DNA from: Kordia sp039026955
Lineage (GTDB): Bacteria > Bacteroidota > Bacteroidia > Flavobacteriales > Flavobacteriaceae
Direction: 5' to 3'
Length of the DNA: 64,000 nucleotides
Assembly: GCA_039026955.1 (NCBI GenBank)
Contig: JBCCLH010000010.1
Coordinates: 66,298-130,297 of the forward strand
Shown: positions 44,647-53,885 of the stretch, one piece after another
Position numbering within the stretch: the first letter of the stretch is position 1
Layout of the letters: each line of letters opens with the position of its first letter
Position numbers and translations under genes: made by a program
The notes under the pieces: model-generated
What the model saw: the letters and a program-made list of their open reading frames with translations, nothing else
Databases searched by the model: none
Told to the model about the DNA's origin: nothing

Positions 44647-45303
44647 TTACACTCGTGCTTTTGCCTTTTTGTCGGCTTTGATAGAAGAAACATCATATCC
44701 AGCAAATCGCTTCATATAATATTTCACTGTCGTACCGTAAGCGTCTGAAAATCCTTGTTTTCCACCGCTTCGTAAATACTTCTTTACGCTTCCTGGGCCA
44801 GCTAAGTGTGCTGCAGCCAAAATTCCTGACTCAGTCACTACTACACCGTTGATTCGCTTCCCAACAGAGCGTTGAATGTCCTTTCTAAGAATCCACTTAT
44901 TTCTTGAGGCATTTGCTTCGAAGGCTTTCTCTTGTAATCTTGGGTTGTTTAAGAATGCTTGCGGATTATAAATTCCGATCATTTCTAAAGTTTCTTTTCC
45001 AAATTGATACTTTCCGAGATAACCTAAGGTATTTACCACAAAGTAATTTCCCTGAGATTCTTTGAATGCTACTGCTTCTTTAAAGCCCAAATAACTTTGT
45101 CCTGTAAACGGAATTGGCGCTTCCTCGAAGTAGTCGTCATCTATGGGGTTTACTGTAAACAGCTCAGATGACATGTATTTGTTATGATTTTTAAGAACGT
45201 TGGTTTCTTTTGTGGAAGTGAAACCTAAACTTACGAATGTTAAAATAGCTACTAAAATTGAAATTTTCGTTGCTCTTTTTCCCATAAAATTTGATTTCTT
45301 CAA
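44647..45303 (-). CDS. Secreted lysozyme-like/transglycosylase-like protein
   Basis: A 218-residue protein with a signal/anchor segment (residues 12-30). The middle reads FKEAVAFKESQGNYFVVNTLGYLGKYQFG, quoted here in parts: the FKES glutamate followed by QGNY and GYLGKYQFG is the layout of the lysozyme-like superfamily (Slt/endolysin type). It lacks any LysM. It may cut peptidoglycan in the periplasm. A good promoter of the Bacteroidota type precedes it. It is often found next to DUF2279, MltG and dapF genes, as here. Confidence 0.75.
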   Translation of the reverse strand: MKKSNFMGKRATKISILVAILTFVSLGFTSTKETNVLKNHNKYMSSELFTVNPIDDDYFEEAPIPFTGQSYLGFKEAVAFKESQGNYFVVNTLGYLGKYQFGKETLEMIGIYNPQAFLNNPRLQEKAFEANASRNKWILRKDIQRSVGKRINGVVVTESGILAAAHLAGPGSVKKYLRSGGKQGFSDAYGTTVKYYMKRFAGYDVSSIKADKKAKARV

Positions 45304-45343
45304 GACTTACGAATCCGAGGATTTAGCCTGAAATTTCAGCGTG

Positions 45344-45373
45344 CAAATATACGACACTTTTTCTAAAAACCAA
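45344..45373 (-). promoter_or_regulatory. Promoter of the lysozyme-like gene
   Basis: On the minus strand TTG (45371-45373), a spacer of 19 bases and TATATTTG (45344-45351) match the Bacteroidota sigma-ABfr consensus TTG-N19-TAnnTTTG; 40 bases before the ATG at 45303. Confidence 0.75.
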
Positions 45374-45393
45374 ATTTTTTTGTTAAAATGCTG

Positions 45394-46302
45394 TTAAAAG
45401 TAGATAGCGTGAAACTTCAATTTACCTAAACTATTGATTTCCAATGTTGGAGCGGGAATTTTGATGAAATTGATCACACTAAAAATACTATTCAAAAACT
45501 TAGAATTTGTCTCTATTTTTGTTAAATCAATGTCAATACTGAAATAAAACTGCCGAAAACGTTTTAGTTCTGGTAAAATTTCACGCTGCGTTTCGGTTGT
45601 TCCTGCGATTAATCCGTCGGCTCCGTAGCCAAAAGCAACGTTGAACCATTTTGGAATTTTGCTCTGCTTAAAGAAGGAATGCACGTTGGCACTGAGCCAA
45701 TAGGTTTGTCCGTTGTAGTCTTTTAAACTTTCTTCTAAAAATCCACTTCCAAGTTTGCTTGGACGTAATTCTGCAAAGCGTGTTCGATGGAAAGAATATT
45801 TTAATTTGATGCGTTGTTCGTTCCACAATAATTCTTGTCCTACATAGAGACCTGTTCCCAATCCGTTTGCCAAGACATCTCCCCAAGAAGCGCCCCATTC
45901 TGCTGAAAAACCATCCATGATTTCTACCGCGGTTAAAAAACCAAATCCGAGCGTAGCTCCATAAATCAATTGATCTTTTTTAGAAACACCGCTCCAATTC
46001 AACACCTTTGCGCCAATGTTTCCAACGTAATACGACGCAAAAACGTGTCCTGCTTTGTCCATTTGCAACCATTCGTTATTGTCATTGATAAATTGAAAGG
46101 ATGAACGTGGAAAATCTGCATACCAAATTCGGTCCAAACCAATCAGTGTAGCAGTTGCCAAAGATGCTTCTGAAATGACGACAAAATTGCGTCGTGGCTT
46201 GTGCAGCGTATCCGAAGCTTTGAAAAAATCAGGTGGTGTCAATTGTCCAAAAAGAAGCTGTGCCGAGAAAAGAAAAAAGAATGCACTACAGAGTTTCTTC
46301 AT
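45394..46302 (-). CDS. DUF2279 (YfiM-like) protein
   Basis: A 302-residue envelope protein with a signal peptide (FFFLFSAQLLFG) and a DUF2279-like core: WLQMDKAGHVFASYYVG, GATLGFGFLTAVEIMDGFSAEWGASWGD (shown in two pieces: LGFGFLTAVEIMDGFS, EWGASWGD) and GTGLYVGQ. The ATG overlaps the mltG stop (TAATG). Role is not known; in this position in related genomes it is a standard neighbour of mltG and dapF. Confidence 0.82.
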   Translation of the reverse strand: MKKLCSAFFFLFSAQLLFGQLTPPDFFKASDTLHKPRRNFVVISEASLATATLIGLDRIWYADFPRSSFQFINDNNEWLQMDKAGHVFASYYVGNIGAKVLNWSGVSKKDQLIYGATLGFGFLTAVEIMDGFSAEWGASWGDVLANGLGTGLYVGQELLWNEQRIKLKYSFHRTRFAELRPSKLGSGFLEESLKDYNGQTYWLSANVHSFFKQSKIPKWFNVAFGYGADGLIAGTTETQREILPELKRFRQFYFSIDIDLTKIETNSKFLNSIFSVINFIKIPAPTLEINSLGKLKFHAIYF

Positions 46303-46874
46303 TAGTTTTCGCTTCTTTTTTTAGTAATGGATACGATTCGTGATCGAAAATCTTCTGCGGACGTATTCCAAGGCATAAGGTATGTACTTGGTTCAAGAAT
46401 CGCTCCTAATGTTGACTTTTCTATGTTTAATTCTTTAAATGTTGTAGAATCTTTTAAAATTGGATACACATCGTCTTCTTCAGCTTCTATCTGATCTGAA
46501 ATGATTTTAGAAAGTTCTTCTGTAGTTTTATTTGGAGGAATTACAACCGCTACCCAAGTACTATTTGCGAGCAAGGTTTGAATGATGTCATTGCTATTCA
46601 TTCCTTTTCGGATCGTATATTTCCCGCCTTTTACACGTTCTATGTAGCCTATTTTCTTTGCCAATGTTTCAAAAGATATGATATCATTCACCAAAGGTTC
46701 AATTTCATTTCTCACATCTGTAAAATTAGCATCTGAATCGAGATAAATATATGCCACTTCATTATTGAAAGCTGTAATAGGTTTAAAAATCGTTTGGGTA
46801 ATATTGTACATTATATAGCAACCAACCAAAATACCTATAATTAAAATTCCGACTAATATTTTTCGTATGTACAT
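46302..46874 (-). CDS. MltG (YceG-like) N-terminal part only
   Basis: A 190-residue protein that matches the N-terminal membrane anchor (first 25 residues) and the LysM-like domain of MltG, the endolytic transglycosylase that ends nascent glycan strands. It follows the family up to the EPSTYLMPWNTSAEDFRSR segment and then stops, whereas the family is near 345 residues and has its catalytic Glu in the missing half. The frame is intact and the stop overlaps the next gene start, so it is not a simple frameshift in sequence. Either a separate inactive form or a gene that lost its catalytic domain. Confidence 0.75.
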   Translation of the reverse strand: MYIRKILVGILIIGILVGCYIMYNITQTIFKPITAFNNEVAYIYLDSDANFTDVRNEIEPLVNDIISFETLAKKIGYIERVKGGKYTIRKGMNSNDIIQTLLANSTWVAVVIPPNKTTEELSKIISDQIEAEEDDVYPILKDSTTFKELNIEKSTLGAILEPSTYLMPWNTSAEDFRSRIVSITKKRSEN

Positions 46875-47396
46875 TTAATTCAATTTTTGATACAGTAATT
46901 CATTTTTAAATTCACCATCGACAAAGGTCCAATCTTTTTTGACACCTGCTTTTTGAAAACCTAAACTTTCAAACAGATGAATGCTCGCTTCGTTATCTTC
47001 TCCAATATTGGCAAAGAGTTGATGCACTTGTAAATGTTTGAATGCAAACTTACAGATTAATTCCAACGCTTCTCTTCCATAGCCTTTATGGCGAAATTCT
47101 TTCTTTGCGATTAACAATCCGACGCCGACACGTTTGTTTTTAGGATCAAACTCGAATAAATCAATCAAACCTATATTTTCCTTTTTATTGCTCACCATCA
47201 CCAAACGCAGTTGTTTTGCTTCATAAATATCTTGATGTGCATTTTCTAAATACTGCTTGATCAGAAATCTAGAATACGGTGTTTGTGTCGCGCTGATTTC
47301 CCAAATAGTTTCGTCGTTTTCTATTTCGTAAATAAAATCCAGATCTTCTGGTTCGAGTGCTCGTAAAAATAATTTTTCGCCTGTGAGTGTTAGCAT
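46875..47396 (-). CDS. RimJ/RimL-type GNAT acetyltransferase
   Basis: A 173-residue acetyltransferase: LFLRALEPEDLDFIYEIEND at the start, NIGLIDLFEFDPKNKRVGVG, then the acetyl-CoA loop RHKGYGREAL and the end HLFESLGFQKAGVKKDW. This family acetylates N-termini of ribosomal proteins or small amines; target unknown. It overlaps dapF by 7 bases and touches mltG, so the genes are cotranscribed. Confidence 0.92.
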   Translation of the reverse strand: MLTLTGEKLFLRALEPEDLDFIYEIENDETIWEISATQTPYSRFLIKQYLENAHQDIYEAKQLRLVMVSNKKENIGLIDLFEFDPKNKRVGVGLLIAKKEFRHKGYGREALELICKFAFKHLQVHQLFANIGEDNEASIHLFESLGFQKAGVKKDWTFVDGEFKNELLYQKLN

Positions 47397-48169
47397 ACAA
47401 ATTGACCTTTAAATACTTGTGTTGCTTTTCCTTTTAGAAAGATATTTTTATATACAGTTTCATCGTGTTCAAAAGATACTTCTAGGGTGCCACCTTCCAC
47501 ATGCAATGTAACTGTATTTTCCTGCGTTTCTTCAAGATGATGCATTGCCAAAGCGACTGCAGTTACGCCAGTTCCACACGAAAGTGTTTCATCTTCTACG
47601 CCTCTTTCATAAGTGCGGACTCTGAATTCAGTATCTGAAAGTTTTTTTACAAAGTTCACATTGGCACCTTCTTCAAAATACGGAGCGCCATACCGAATGG
47701 CGGCGCCTTCTGTTTGTATGTCAAGTTGACTTAGATTGTCTGTAAAAGTGACATGATGCGGTGATCCTGTATCTAAAAATACATGGCTTTCATGTCGCTC
47801 TATGGCGGGAACATCTTTCATTTGTAGATTGACCACATCACCTTCAATCGTTGCATAATGCTTTCCGTCTATCGCCATAAAAGTAGTTTCTTGTTGAATT
47901 ACGCTAAGGTAATTCGCGAAAGCGACAATACAGCGACCGCCATTCCCACACATGGAACTTTCATTTCCATCCGCATTATAATAGACCATTTTAAAATCGT
48001 ATACATCATCATCTTCTAAAAGAATCAAACCGTCCGCTCCAATCCCAAATTTTCGATCACATAGATGTTTCACAAGTTTGGTACCATTTTTGGGAAATAG
48101 TAGTTGTCGGTTGTCAATGAGCACAAAGTCATTTCCCGTTCCTTGATATTTGTAAAAAGATAGTATCAT
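47390..48169 (-). CDS. dapF: Diaminopimelate epimerase DapF
   Basis: A 259-residue cofactor-free epimerase converting LL- to meso-diaminopimelate for lysine and peptidoglycan. The two active-site cysteines are in MCGNGGRC and LSCGTGVTA; the N-terminal FYKYQGTGNDF is typical. First gene of an operon on the minus strand with the GNAT, MltG-like and DUF2279 genes. A TACTTTTG -7-like box lies at 48189-48196 just upstream. Confidence 0.97.
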   Translation of the reverse strand: MILSFYKYQGTGNDFVLIDNRQLLFPKNGTKLVKHLCDRKFGIGADGLILLEDDDVYDFKMVYYNADGNESSMCGNGGRCIVAFANYLSVIQQETTFMAIDGKHYATIEGDVVNLQMKDVPAIERHESHVFLDTGSPHHVTFTDNLSQLDIQTEGAAIRYGAPYFEEGANVNFVKKLSDTEFRVRTYERGVEDETLSCGTGVTAVALAMHHLEETQENTVTLHVEGGTLEVSFEHDETVYKNIFLKGKATQVFKGQFVC

Positions 48170-48338
48170 TTCATCAATTTGCTATCGACAAAAGTACGAA
48201 TAAAGTATTGATTTCGCTACCGTGTTAAAGTGTCGTTAAAGTTAAAATGTGACTACAATAAATATGTAATTTTAAGTGTTAAAATACGACAGATACAGTA
48301 ATGAAATTGATAAAAATTAACAAAATAAATAACTAAAT

Positions 48339-49757
48339 ATGAAAAAATTTGCAAGTCTACTATTAGTTTCTGTATTGGGAGGCGTAATTAGTGTGGGAGC
48401 TTATAAATTTTTTTCAGAATCCCCTGAAAAAGTTGAACAAGCTTCAGTTTTTGAAAATACGTCCTATATTCCTGCCAATCTAACAAATACTCCGAAAGAA
48501 AAAACCTCAGAAGCCGCCACCGCTGGTATTGATTTTACCATAGCTGCTGAGAAAACGGTACATGCGGTTGTTCACGTTAAAAATAAAATTACGACGAATG
48601 GTCCAAGAAGCATTTGGGACTTATATAATGGACGAACGAGACAGCAAACGCAAATCGGAACTGGTTCTGGTGTCATTATTACTCCTGATGGACATATTGT
48701 AACGAATAACCACGTAATTAAAGGTTCTAACGAAATTCAAGTTACCTTAAATAATAATAAAAATTATGTCGCTAAGTTGATTGGAACTGATCCAAGTATG
48801 GACATTGCTCTATTGAAAATTGAAGCTGAAGAAGAGTTGCCTTATATTTCTTTTGGAAATTCCGATAATGCTAAAATTGGAGAATGGGTTTTAGCCGTTG
48901 GAAATCCTTTTAACTTGACTTCTACCGTAACTGCGGGAATTATTAGTGCCAAAGGAAGAGATTTGGATGAAGGCGATAATTTAAGACAATCTTTTATTCA
49001 AACAGATGCCGCTGTAAACCCAGGAAACTCTGGTGGTGCATTAGTCAACACAAATGGTGAGTTGATCGGAATCAACACCGCAATTACTTCTCAAACTGGA
49101 TCATATATTGGATATTCATTCGCAGTTCCAAGTAATATTGCACAAAAAATTGTAGCAGATTTATTAGAATTTGGCGATGTGCAAAAAGGTTTATTGGGAA
49201 TTTATCCTTTAAGAAGAAATTCTAAATATGCTATTGAAAATGGACTGAATGAGGTAAATGGAGTATATATTGTAGATGTTGATGAAAAATCGGGCGCTGG
49301 TTTGGCTGGAATTGAAAGTGGAGATATTATCAAAAAATTGGATGATGTTGACATTTCTAAATTCTCAGATTTATCTGGATATCTAAGCTCAAAAAGACCT
49401 GGTGATGTTATTAATGTAACTGTGTTACGAAATGAGGAATACAAAACATTCCCTGTTTCATTATCAAAAGAAAAGCAAGTTACCGTACAATTAAAAGAAT
49501 TGCAATTGAAAAGTATGAGTGCTAGCGAAGCTGCTAGATATGATACAGAGTACGGATTGTTAGTCACAAAAAGTTCTGGTGACTTTAGCGATACTGGCAT
49601 ATATCCAGGGTACATTCTACTGAAAGTCAATGGAATGAAAATACAATCTGCACAAGCATTTCAAGGTTTTATTGACGAATACGGTGAAGATGAGATAAAA
49701 ACCTTAACCTTTGCAAATAGAGAAGGGCAAATCGAGCGTTTTATCTACAACAGATAA
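48339..49757 (+). CDS. HtrA/DegP-type periplasmic serine protease
   Basis: A 472-residue trypsin-like protease with an N-terminal signal/anchor (residues 6-20) and the catalytic triad His125 (NNHVI), Asp155 (SMDIALLK) and Ser231 (NPGNSGGAL). One PDZ domain follows (about 285-375), then a second weaker PDZ-like part (about 395-465). It degrades misfolded envelope proteins in the family. It stands alone with a strong terminator behind. Confidence 0.95.
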   Translation: MKKFASLLLVSVLGGVISVGAYKFFSESPEKVEQASVFENTSYIPANLTNTPKEKTSEAATAGIDFTIAAEKTVHAVVHVKNKITTNGPRSIWDLYNGRTRQQTQIGTGSGVIITPDGHIVTNNHVIKGSNEIQVTLNNNKNYVAKLIGTDPSMDIALLKIEAEEELPYISFGNSDNAKIGEWVLAVGNPFNLTSTVTAGIISAKGRDLDEGDNLRQSFIQTDAAVNPGNSGGALVNTNGELIGINTAITSQTGSYIGYSFAVPSNIAQKIVADLLEFGDVQKGLLGIYPLRRNSKYAIENGLNEVNGVYIVDVDEKSGAGLAGIESGDIIKKLDDVDISKFSDLSGYLSSKRPGDVINVTVLRNEEYKTFPVSLSKEKQVTVQLKELQLKSMSASEAARYDTEYGLLVTKSSGDFSDTGIYPGYILLKVNGMKIQSAQAFQGFIDEYGEDEIKTLTFANREGQIERFIYNR

Positions 49758-49780
49758 AAAGTGCCATCTATATATAGTTG

Positions 49781-49816
49781 AAAAGCGAGACACCTCTAAA
49801 GTGCCTCGCTTTTTTA
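49781..49816 (+). terminator. Terminator after htrA
   Basis: GCGAGACAC / GTGCCTCGC arms with loop CTCTAAA and a T-run (TTTTTT), about 25 bases after the stop of the protease gene. Confidence 0.85.
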
Positions 49817-49985
49817 ATTTCCTCAATCTTTAATTGTATTTTCTAGTAGCGTTGGTATTAGTTGTGAACTGTGAAATCTTTCTGTGAAAAACCTATCAAA
49901 AAAACTTTTTTATTTATTTACGAAAACGTTTGAAATTGTATACTTTTGCGCCAAATTGTAAACACAACTATACAAACGTACGACT

Positions 49986-51434
49986 ATGAGTTTTAATGAA
50001 ATCTACGAAAAGGAACTCACCTTTCAAGCGGATAGACGCCGTGCTACTGTTGAATTTATTAAGAATGTAAGCGATTTATGGTATGATAAATCGATTGAAT
50101 TGGTTCTTTTTAGAAATCAACTGATTGACAGAAATGTTAGTGAAATTTTGAATCTTCACGAATATGCAGGTCAATTTGTTCAAAAACCGATCTCAATTTT
50201 TGATACGGTAGAGATTGCACAGGCAATTGCTAAAATTGATATTCCACCATCTAAGATTGATATTGGAAAATTAACCTATGAGTATCATTTAGAAGACAAT
50301 CAGTATGCAAACGCTACTTCGTTTGTGATTGATAAATTGAGTGATGCCAAAAAATCTTCTGAAATCACACCAAAAGATGTCGTTTTATACGGTTTTGGTC
50401 GTATCGGACGCTTGTTAGCGAGAGAACTCATGGTTCGCACAGGTCGTGGAAGTCAGTTGCGTTTACGAGCCATTGTAACCCGCGGAAAGATTGATGGAAC
50501 AGTGCTAGAAAAAAGAGCTTCGTTATTACGCAACGATTCTGTTCATGGCGATTTCCCAGGAACGGTTGGTATTGACGTGAAAAATTCAGCCTTAATCATC
50601 AACGGAACTACGGTTCACATTATTGCTGCGAACGGTCCAGAAGAAATTGATTATACTGACTATGGCATCAACGATGCATTAATCATCGACAATACAGGTG
50701 CTTTTAGAGATAAAGAAGCTTTGGAAAGACATTTAGTGCCAAACGGTGCAGACAAAGTATTATTAACTGCGCCAGGAAAAGGTGTTCCAAATATTGTATA
50801 TGGTGTCAACCACAAAGAGCATAACCCAGATGAAGTGAAGGTTTGGTCAGCAGCTTCGTGTACTACAAACGCCATTACACCAGTTTTAAAGGTAATTGAA
50901 AATTCTTTCGGATTGAATCACGGACACTTAGAAACCATTCACGCTTATACCAACGATCAGAATTTGGTAGATAATATGCACAAAAAATACCGTCGTGGTA
51001 GAGCAGCTGCTTTAAACATGGTTATCACCGAAACTGGCGCTGGAAAAGCGGTTTCAAAAGCATTGCCAACATTAGAAGGTAAATTGACTTCAAACGCGAT
51101 TCGTGTTCCAGTGCCAAACGGTTCTTTGGCGATTTTGAACTTGGAAGTTGAAAATGCGACTTCGTTGGAAGGTGTCAACACAATCATAAAAAAATATGCC
51201 TTAGAAGGTGATTTGGTAGAACAAATTAAATACGAATTGAATGACGAATTGGTTTCTTCGGATATCGTAGGTTCATCAGCGCCATCCATTTTTGATAGCA
51301 AAGCAACTATTGTTCGCGAAGACGGAAAAAATATCATCTTATATGTATGGTACGACAATGAATATGGCTATTCACACCAAGTAATGCGATTGGCGAAATA
51401 TATTTCAAAAGTAAGACGCTTTACCTATTACTAA
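49986..51434 (+). CDS. gap: Glyceraldehyde-3-phosphate dehydrogenase, long form
   Basis: A 482-residue GAPDH. The usual part starts near residue 135 with VVLYGFGRIGRLLAREL (NAD-binding) and has the catalytic cysteine in ASCTTNAITP and the ETIHAYTNDQNLVDN segment. About 130 extra residues come first (TFQADRRRATVEFIKNVSDLWYD), a mostly helical extension. This long variant is known in flavobacteria and is distinct from the glycolytic short form. A TACTTTTG box at 49941-49948 could be the -7 element. Confidence 0.93.
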   Translation: MSFNEIYEKELTFQADRRRATVEFIKNVSDLWYDKSIELVLFRNQLIDRNVSEILNLHEYAGQFVQKPISIFDTVEIAQAIAKIDIPPSKIDIGKLTYEYHLEDNQYANATSFVIDKLSDAKKSSEITPKDVVLYGFGRIGRLLARELMVRTGRGSQLRLRAIVTRGKIDGTVLEKRASLLRNDSVHGDFPGTVGIDVKNSALIINGTTVHIIAANGPEEIDYTDYGINDALIIDNTGAFRDKEALERHLVPNGADKVLLTAPGKGVPNIVYGVNHKEHNPDEVKVWSAASCTTNAITPVLKVIENSFGLNHGHLETIHAYTNDQNLVDNMHKKYRRGRAAALNMVITETGAGKAVSKALPTLEGKLTSNAIRVPVPNGSLAILNLEVENATSLEGVNTIIKKYALEGDLVEQIKYELNDELVSSDIVGSSAPSIFDSKATIVREDGKNIILYVWYDNEYGYSHQVMRLAKYISKVRRFTYY

Positions 51435-51689
51435 GAGAAGACCGTTACATATATAGTATAGAAACTGTCTGAAAATTGAATAAACGTCATTCTAGGCTTG
51501 ACCCAGAATCTCATCACGATGATTTTAAATCTTTATGGGAAACCGAATCATACTGAATCAAGTTCAGCACAAGAGTTCGGTTTGACGAAATTCACACTTT
51601 TCAGGCAGTCTTTTTTTATTTAAAAATTCATACAATAAATAAAAATATCTTCGTTTATTTGTCAACGCTTATTAAAACATGAAAAGAAG
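51435..51689. repeat. Gap with a dispersed palindromic repeat
   Basis: No gene. Words GTCATTCTAGGCTTGACCC (near 51487) and CTGAATCAAGTTCAGCACA (near 51555) with GGTTTGACGAAATTC are pieces of repeats that also occur near 44440 and 32440. Confidence 0.6.
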
Positions 51690-52301
51690 ATGAAAGTGAA
51701 ACACCTATTCCCAGTATTGGCGCTATGTTTCTCGCTTTTTGCAAATGCACAAAATGTAGCCAAAAATGCCAAATTTCAATTAAAAGACGGAACCATCTCT
51801 GAACAATTCGAGTTTATACTGAAAAACTCTAACAAGTATCAGGATTATAAAGTGGTGAAGCGCAATTGGATCGAGAAGTTACAAAAGAATGTAGCCGACT
51901 CTATCAACGCCATTCAAAAAGATTTTTCTACGGAAGTGGCAAAAGTAAACACACAACAAGTTGAGATTGAAAATTTGAAAGCTGACTTAGCGACAGTAAA
52001 CCAAAAAATAGAAGATTTAAACACAGAAAAAGACAGTATTTCTCTGTTCGGTTTGCAATTGAGTAAAGGTAATTATCAATCGTTGATGTGGGGAATTATT
52101 GGCGTATTGGCAATTTTATGGTTATTTTTCACCTACAGATTCAAAGCGAGCAATGCCATCACCAAATCGGCTAAAATAAAATTAGCGGAAACCGAACATG
52201 AATTTGAAGAGCACAGAAAACGTGCTTTAGAGCGTGAACAGCTAGTTCGTAGAAAACTGCAAGACGAGATTAACAAAAACAAAACTAACGCTGCCAAGTA
52301 A
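51690..52301 (+). CDS. Membrane-anchored coiled-coil protein before trmD
   Basis: A 203-residue protein with a signal peptide (ALCFSLFANAQ), a periplasmic part with a coiled coil (ADSINAIQKDF ... IENLKADLATVNQKIEDL), one membrane helix (about 131-149, LMWGIIGVLAILWLFFTY) and a basic coiled cytoplasmic tail. It overlaps trmD by one base. It is not a methyltransferase, though its homologues are sometimes labelled so through proximity. Function unknown. Confidence 0.75.
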   Translation: MKVKHLFPVLALCFSLFANAQNVAKNAKFQLKDGTISEQFEFILKNSNKYQDYKVVKRNWIEKLQKNVADSINAIQKDFSTEVAKVNTQQVEIENLKADLATVNQKIEDLNTEKDSISLFGLQLSKGNYQSLMWGIIGVLAILWLFFTYRFKASNAITKSAKIKLAETEHEFEEHRKRALEREQLVRRKLQDEINKNKTNAAK

Positions 52302-52984
52302 TGCGTATTGATATCATTTCCGTAGTTCCTGACTTATTAAAAAGTCCATTTGAAGCTTCTATTTTAAAAAGAGCAATCGATAAAGGTATTGTGGAAATTC
52401 ATCTGCATAATTTACGCGATTACGCTACTGATAATTACAAATCGATTGACGATTACCAATTTGGCGGCGGCGCGGGTATGGTGATGATGGTTGGTCCGAT
52501 AGATCGTTGTTTGTCTGATTTAAAATCGCAACGCGACTATGATGAAGTCATTTATATGACACCGGATGGAAAAACTTTAAATCAAGGTATTGCCAATGAA
52601 CTTTCGCTCAAAGGAAACATTATTATTTTGTGTGGACATTATAAAGGTGTCGATCAGCGTGTGCGCGATCATTTTATTACCAGAGAAATTTCTATTGGCG
52701 ATTATGTACTTTCGGGAGGAGAATTAGGTGCTGCGGTATTGTGTGATTCCATCATCAGATTAATTCCAGGTGTGTTAGGCAATGAAACTTCTGCCCTTAC
52801 CGATTCCTTTCAAGACAATTTATTAGCACCGCCCGTATACACACGTCCCGCAAAATACAACGATTGGGAAGTGCCAGAAGTATTGTTATCGGGAAACTTT
52901 CCAAAAATAGAAGCTTGGCGCGAAGAACAAGCCTATGAACGCACGAAGAAGCTGCGTCCGGATTTGTTAGATGAGGAGTCTTAG
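52301..52984 (+). CDS. trmD: tRNA (guanine-N1-)-methyltransferase TrmD
   Basis: A 227-residue SPOUT methyltransferase that makes m1G37 in tRNA. DIISVVPDLLKSPFEASI, FGGGAGMVMMVGPI, LCGHYKGVDQRV and YVLSGGELGAAVL with the knot sequence are all present; length is normal. Its first base overlaps the stop of the preceding coiled-coil gene; rplS comes 900 bases downstream, unusually far. Confidence 0.97.
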   Translation: MRIDIISVVPDLLKSPFEASILKRAIDKGIVEIHLHNLRDYATDNYKSIDDYQFGGGAGMVMMVGPIDRCLSDLKSQRDYDEVIYMTPDGKTLNQGIANELSLKGNIIILCGHYKGVDQRVRDHFITREISIGDYVLSGGELGAAVLCDSIIRLIPGVLGNETSALTDSFQDNLLAPPVYTRPAKYNDWEVPEVLLSGNFPKIEAWREEQAYERTKKLRPDLLDEES

Positions 52985-53498
52985 ACTTGCTTCGCTCTTA
53001 GATTGTTAGTATCGGCTTCGACTATTAGACACGCTTCGCTTTAGTATCGCTAACGCTCTTGGTATTTTAGTATTGTAGTTGGTGAGTTTGTGAGTATTAT
53101 TTGATGGCATTGATACATTAGTACATTTTCAAATTGGTATATTGATGAATTATTAGACTTGCTTTGCTCATTGGATTGTTAGTATCGGCTTCGCCTATTA
53201 GACACGCTTCGCTTTAGTATCGCTAACGCTCTTGGTATTTTAGTATTGTAGTTGGTGAGTTTGTGAGTATTATTTGATGGCATTGATACATTAGTACATT
53301 TTCAAATTGGTATATTGATGAATTATCAGACTTGCTTTGCTCTTAGACTGTTAGTATCGGCTTCGCCTGTTAGACACGCTTCGCTTTGGTATCGATAACG
53401 CTCTTGGTATTTTAGTATTGTAGTTGGTGAGTTTGTGAGTATTATTTGATGGCATTGCTACATTAGTACATTTTCAAATTGGTACATTGATAAATTAT
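52982..53498. repeat. Three tandem copies of a 172/173-bp repeat
   Basis: Copies at 52982-53153, 53154-53326 and 53327-53498, each starting TAGACTTGCTT-like and containing TTAGTATCGGCTTCG, CGCTAACGCTCTTGGTA and TGATGGCATTG, with a few substitutions and one-base length differences. A broken fourth copy start follows. No open frame runs through it. Confidence 0.9.
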
Positions 53499-53782
53499 TA
53501 GACGCGCTTCGCTTTTGGATCGCTATCGCTTTTAGAAACAAGATCGCTTCGCTTTTAGACACATTGAAACGTCAAGGAACGTAGTGAAGCAATCTGTATC
53601 TTGAATGTGTAAATTTTTACTTTGAAAAGCATAGTTTTTATTATTCGCTACAATTTATTTTCAAACTATCTTTACTCTTAGATTGTTAGTTGTCAGCAAA
53701 AAAACAAATTAACGAATCAACAAAAAACAAATAAACAAGAGCGAAGCGACCTAACACCCAACCAAAAAATCCCCCAAAACAA
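53499..53782. other. Gap upstream of the rplS promoter
   Basis: No gene. GCTTCGCTTTT words, a REP-like GAAGCAATCTGTATC fragment and inverse words (AAGAGCGAAGCGACCTAACA, CCCAACCAAAAAATC) as in the cutC leader. Confidence 0.5.
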
Positions 53783-53812
53783 TTGTACATTTCCAAGAAA
53801 TGTTTATTTTTG
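53783..53812 (+). promoter_or_regulatory. Promoter of rplS
   Basis: TTG at 53783-53785, exactly 19 bases, then TATTTTTG at 53805-53812: a full match to the Bacteroidota TTG-N19-TAnnTTTG promoter, about 74 bases before the start codon. Confidence 0.8.
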
Positions 53813-53885
53813 CACTCGATTTCGGATTAACCTCTGGCGATAGACGTGAATGTTAGTTTGAATTAATCTTTAAGAAAAGTTAAAA

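Noticed and set aside
51690..52301. Second tRNA methyltransferase
   Set aside because: No SPOUT or Rossmann motifs; signal peptide, coiled coil and one membrane helix instead.
52982..53498. CRISPR-like repeat
   Set aside because: The repeated unit is 172 bp and has no short repeat/unique spacer layout; no cas gene is near.
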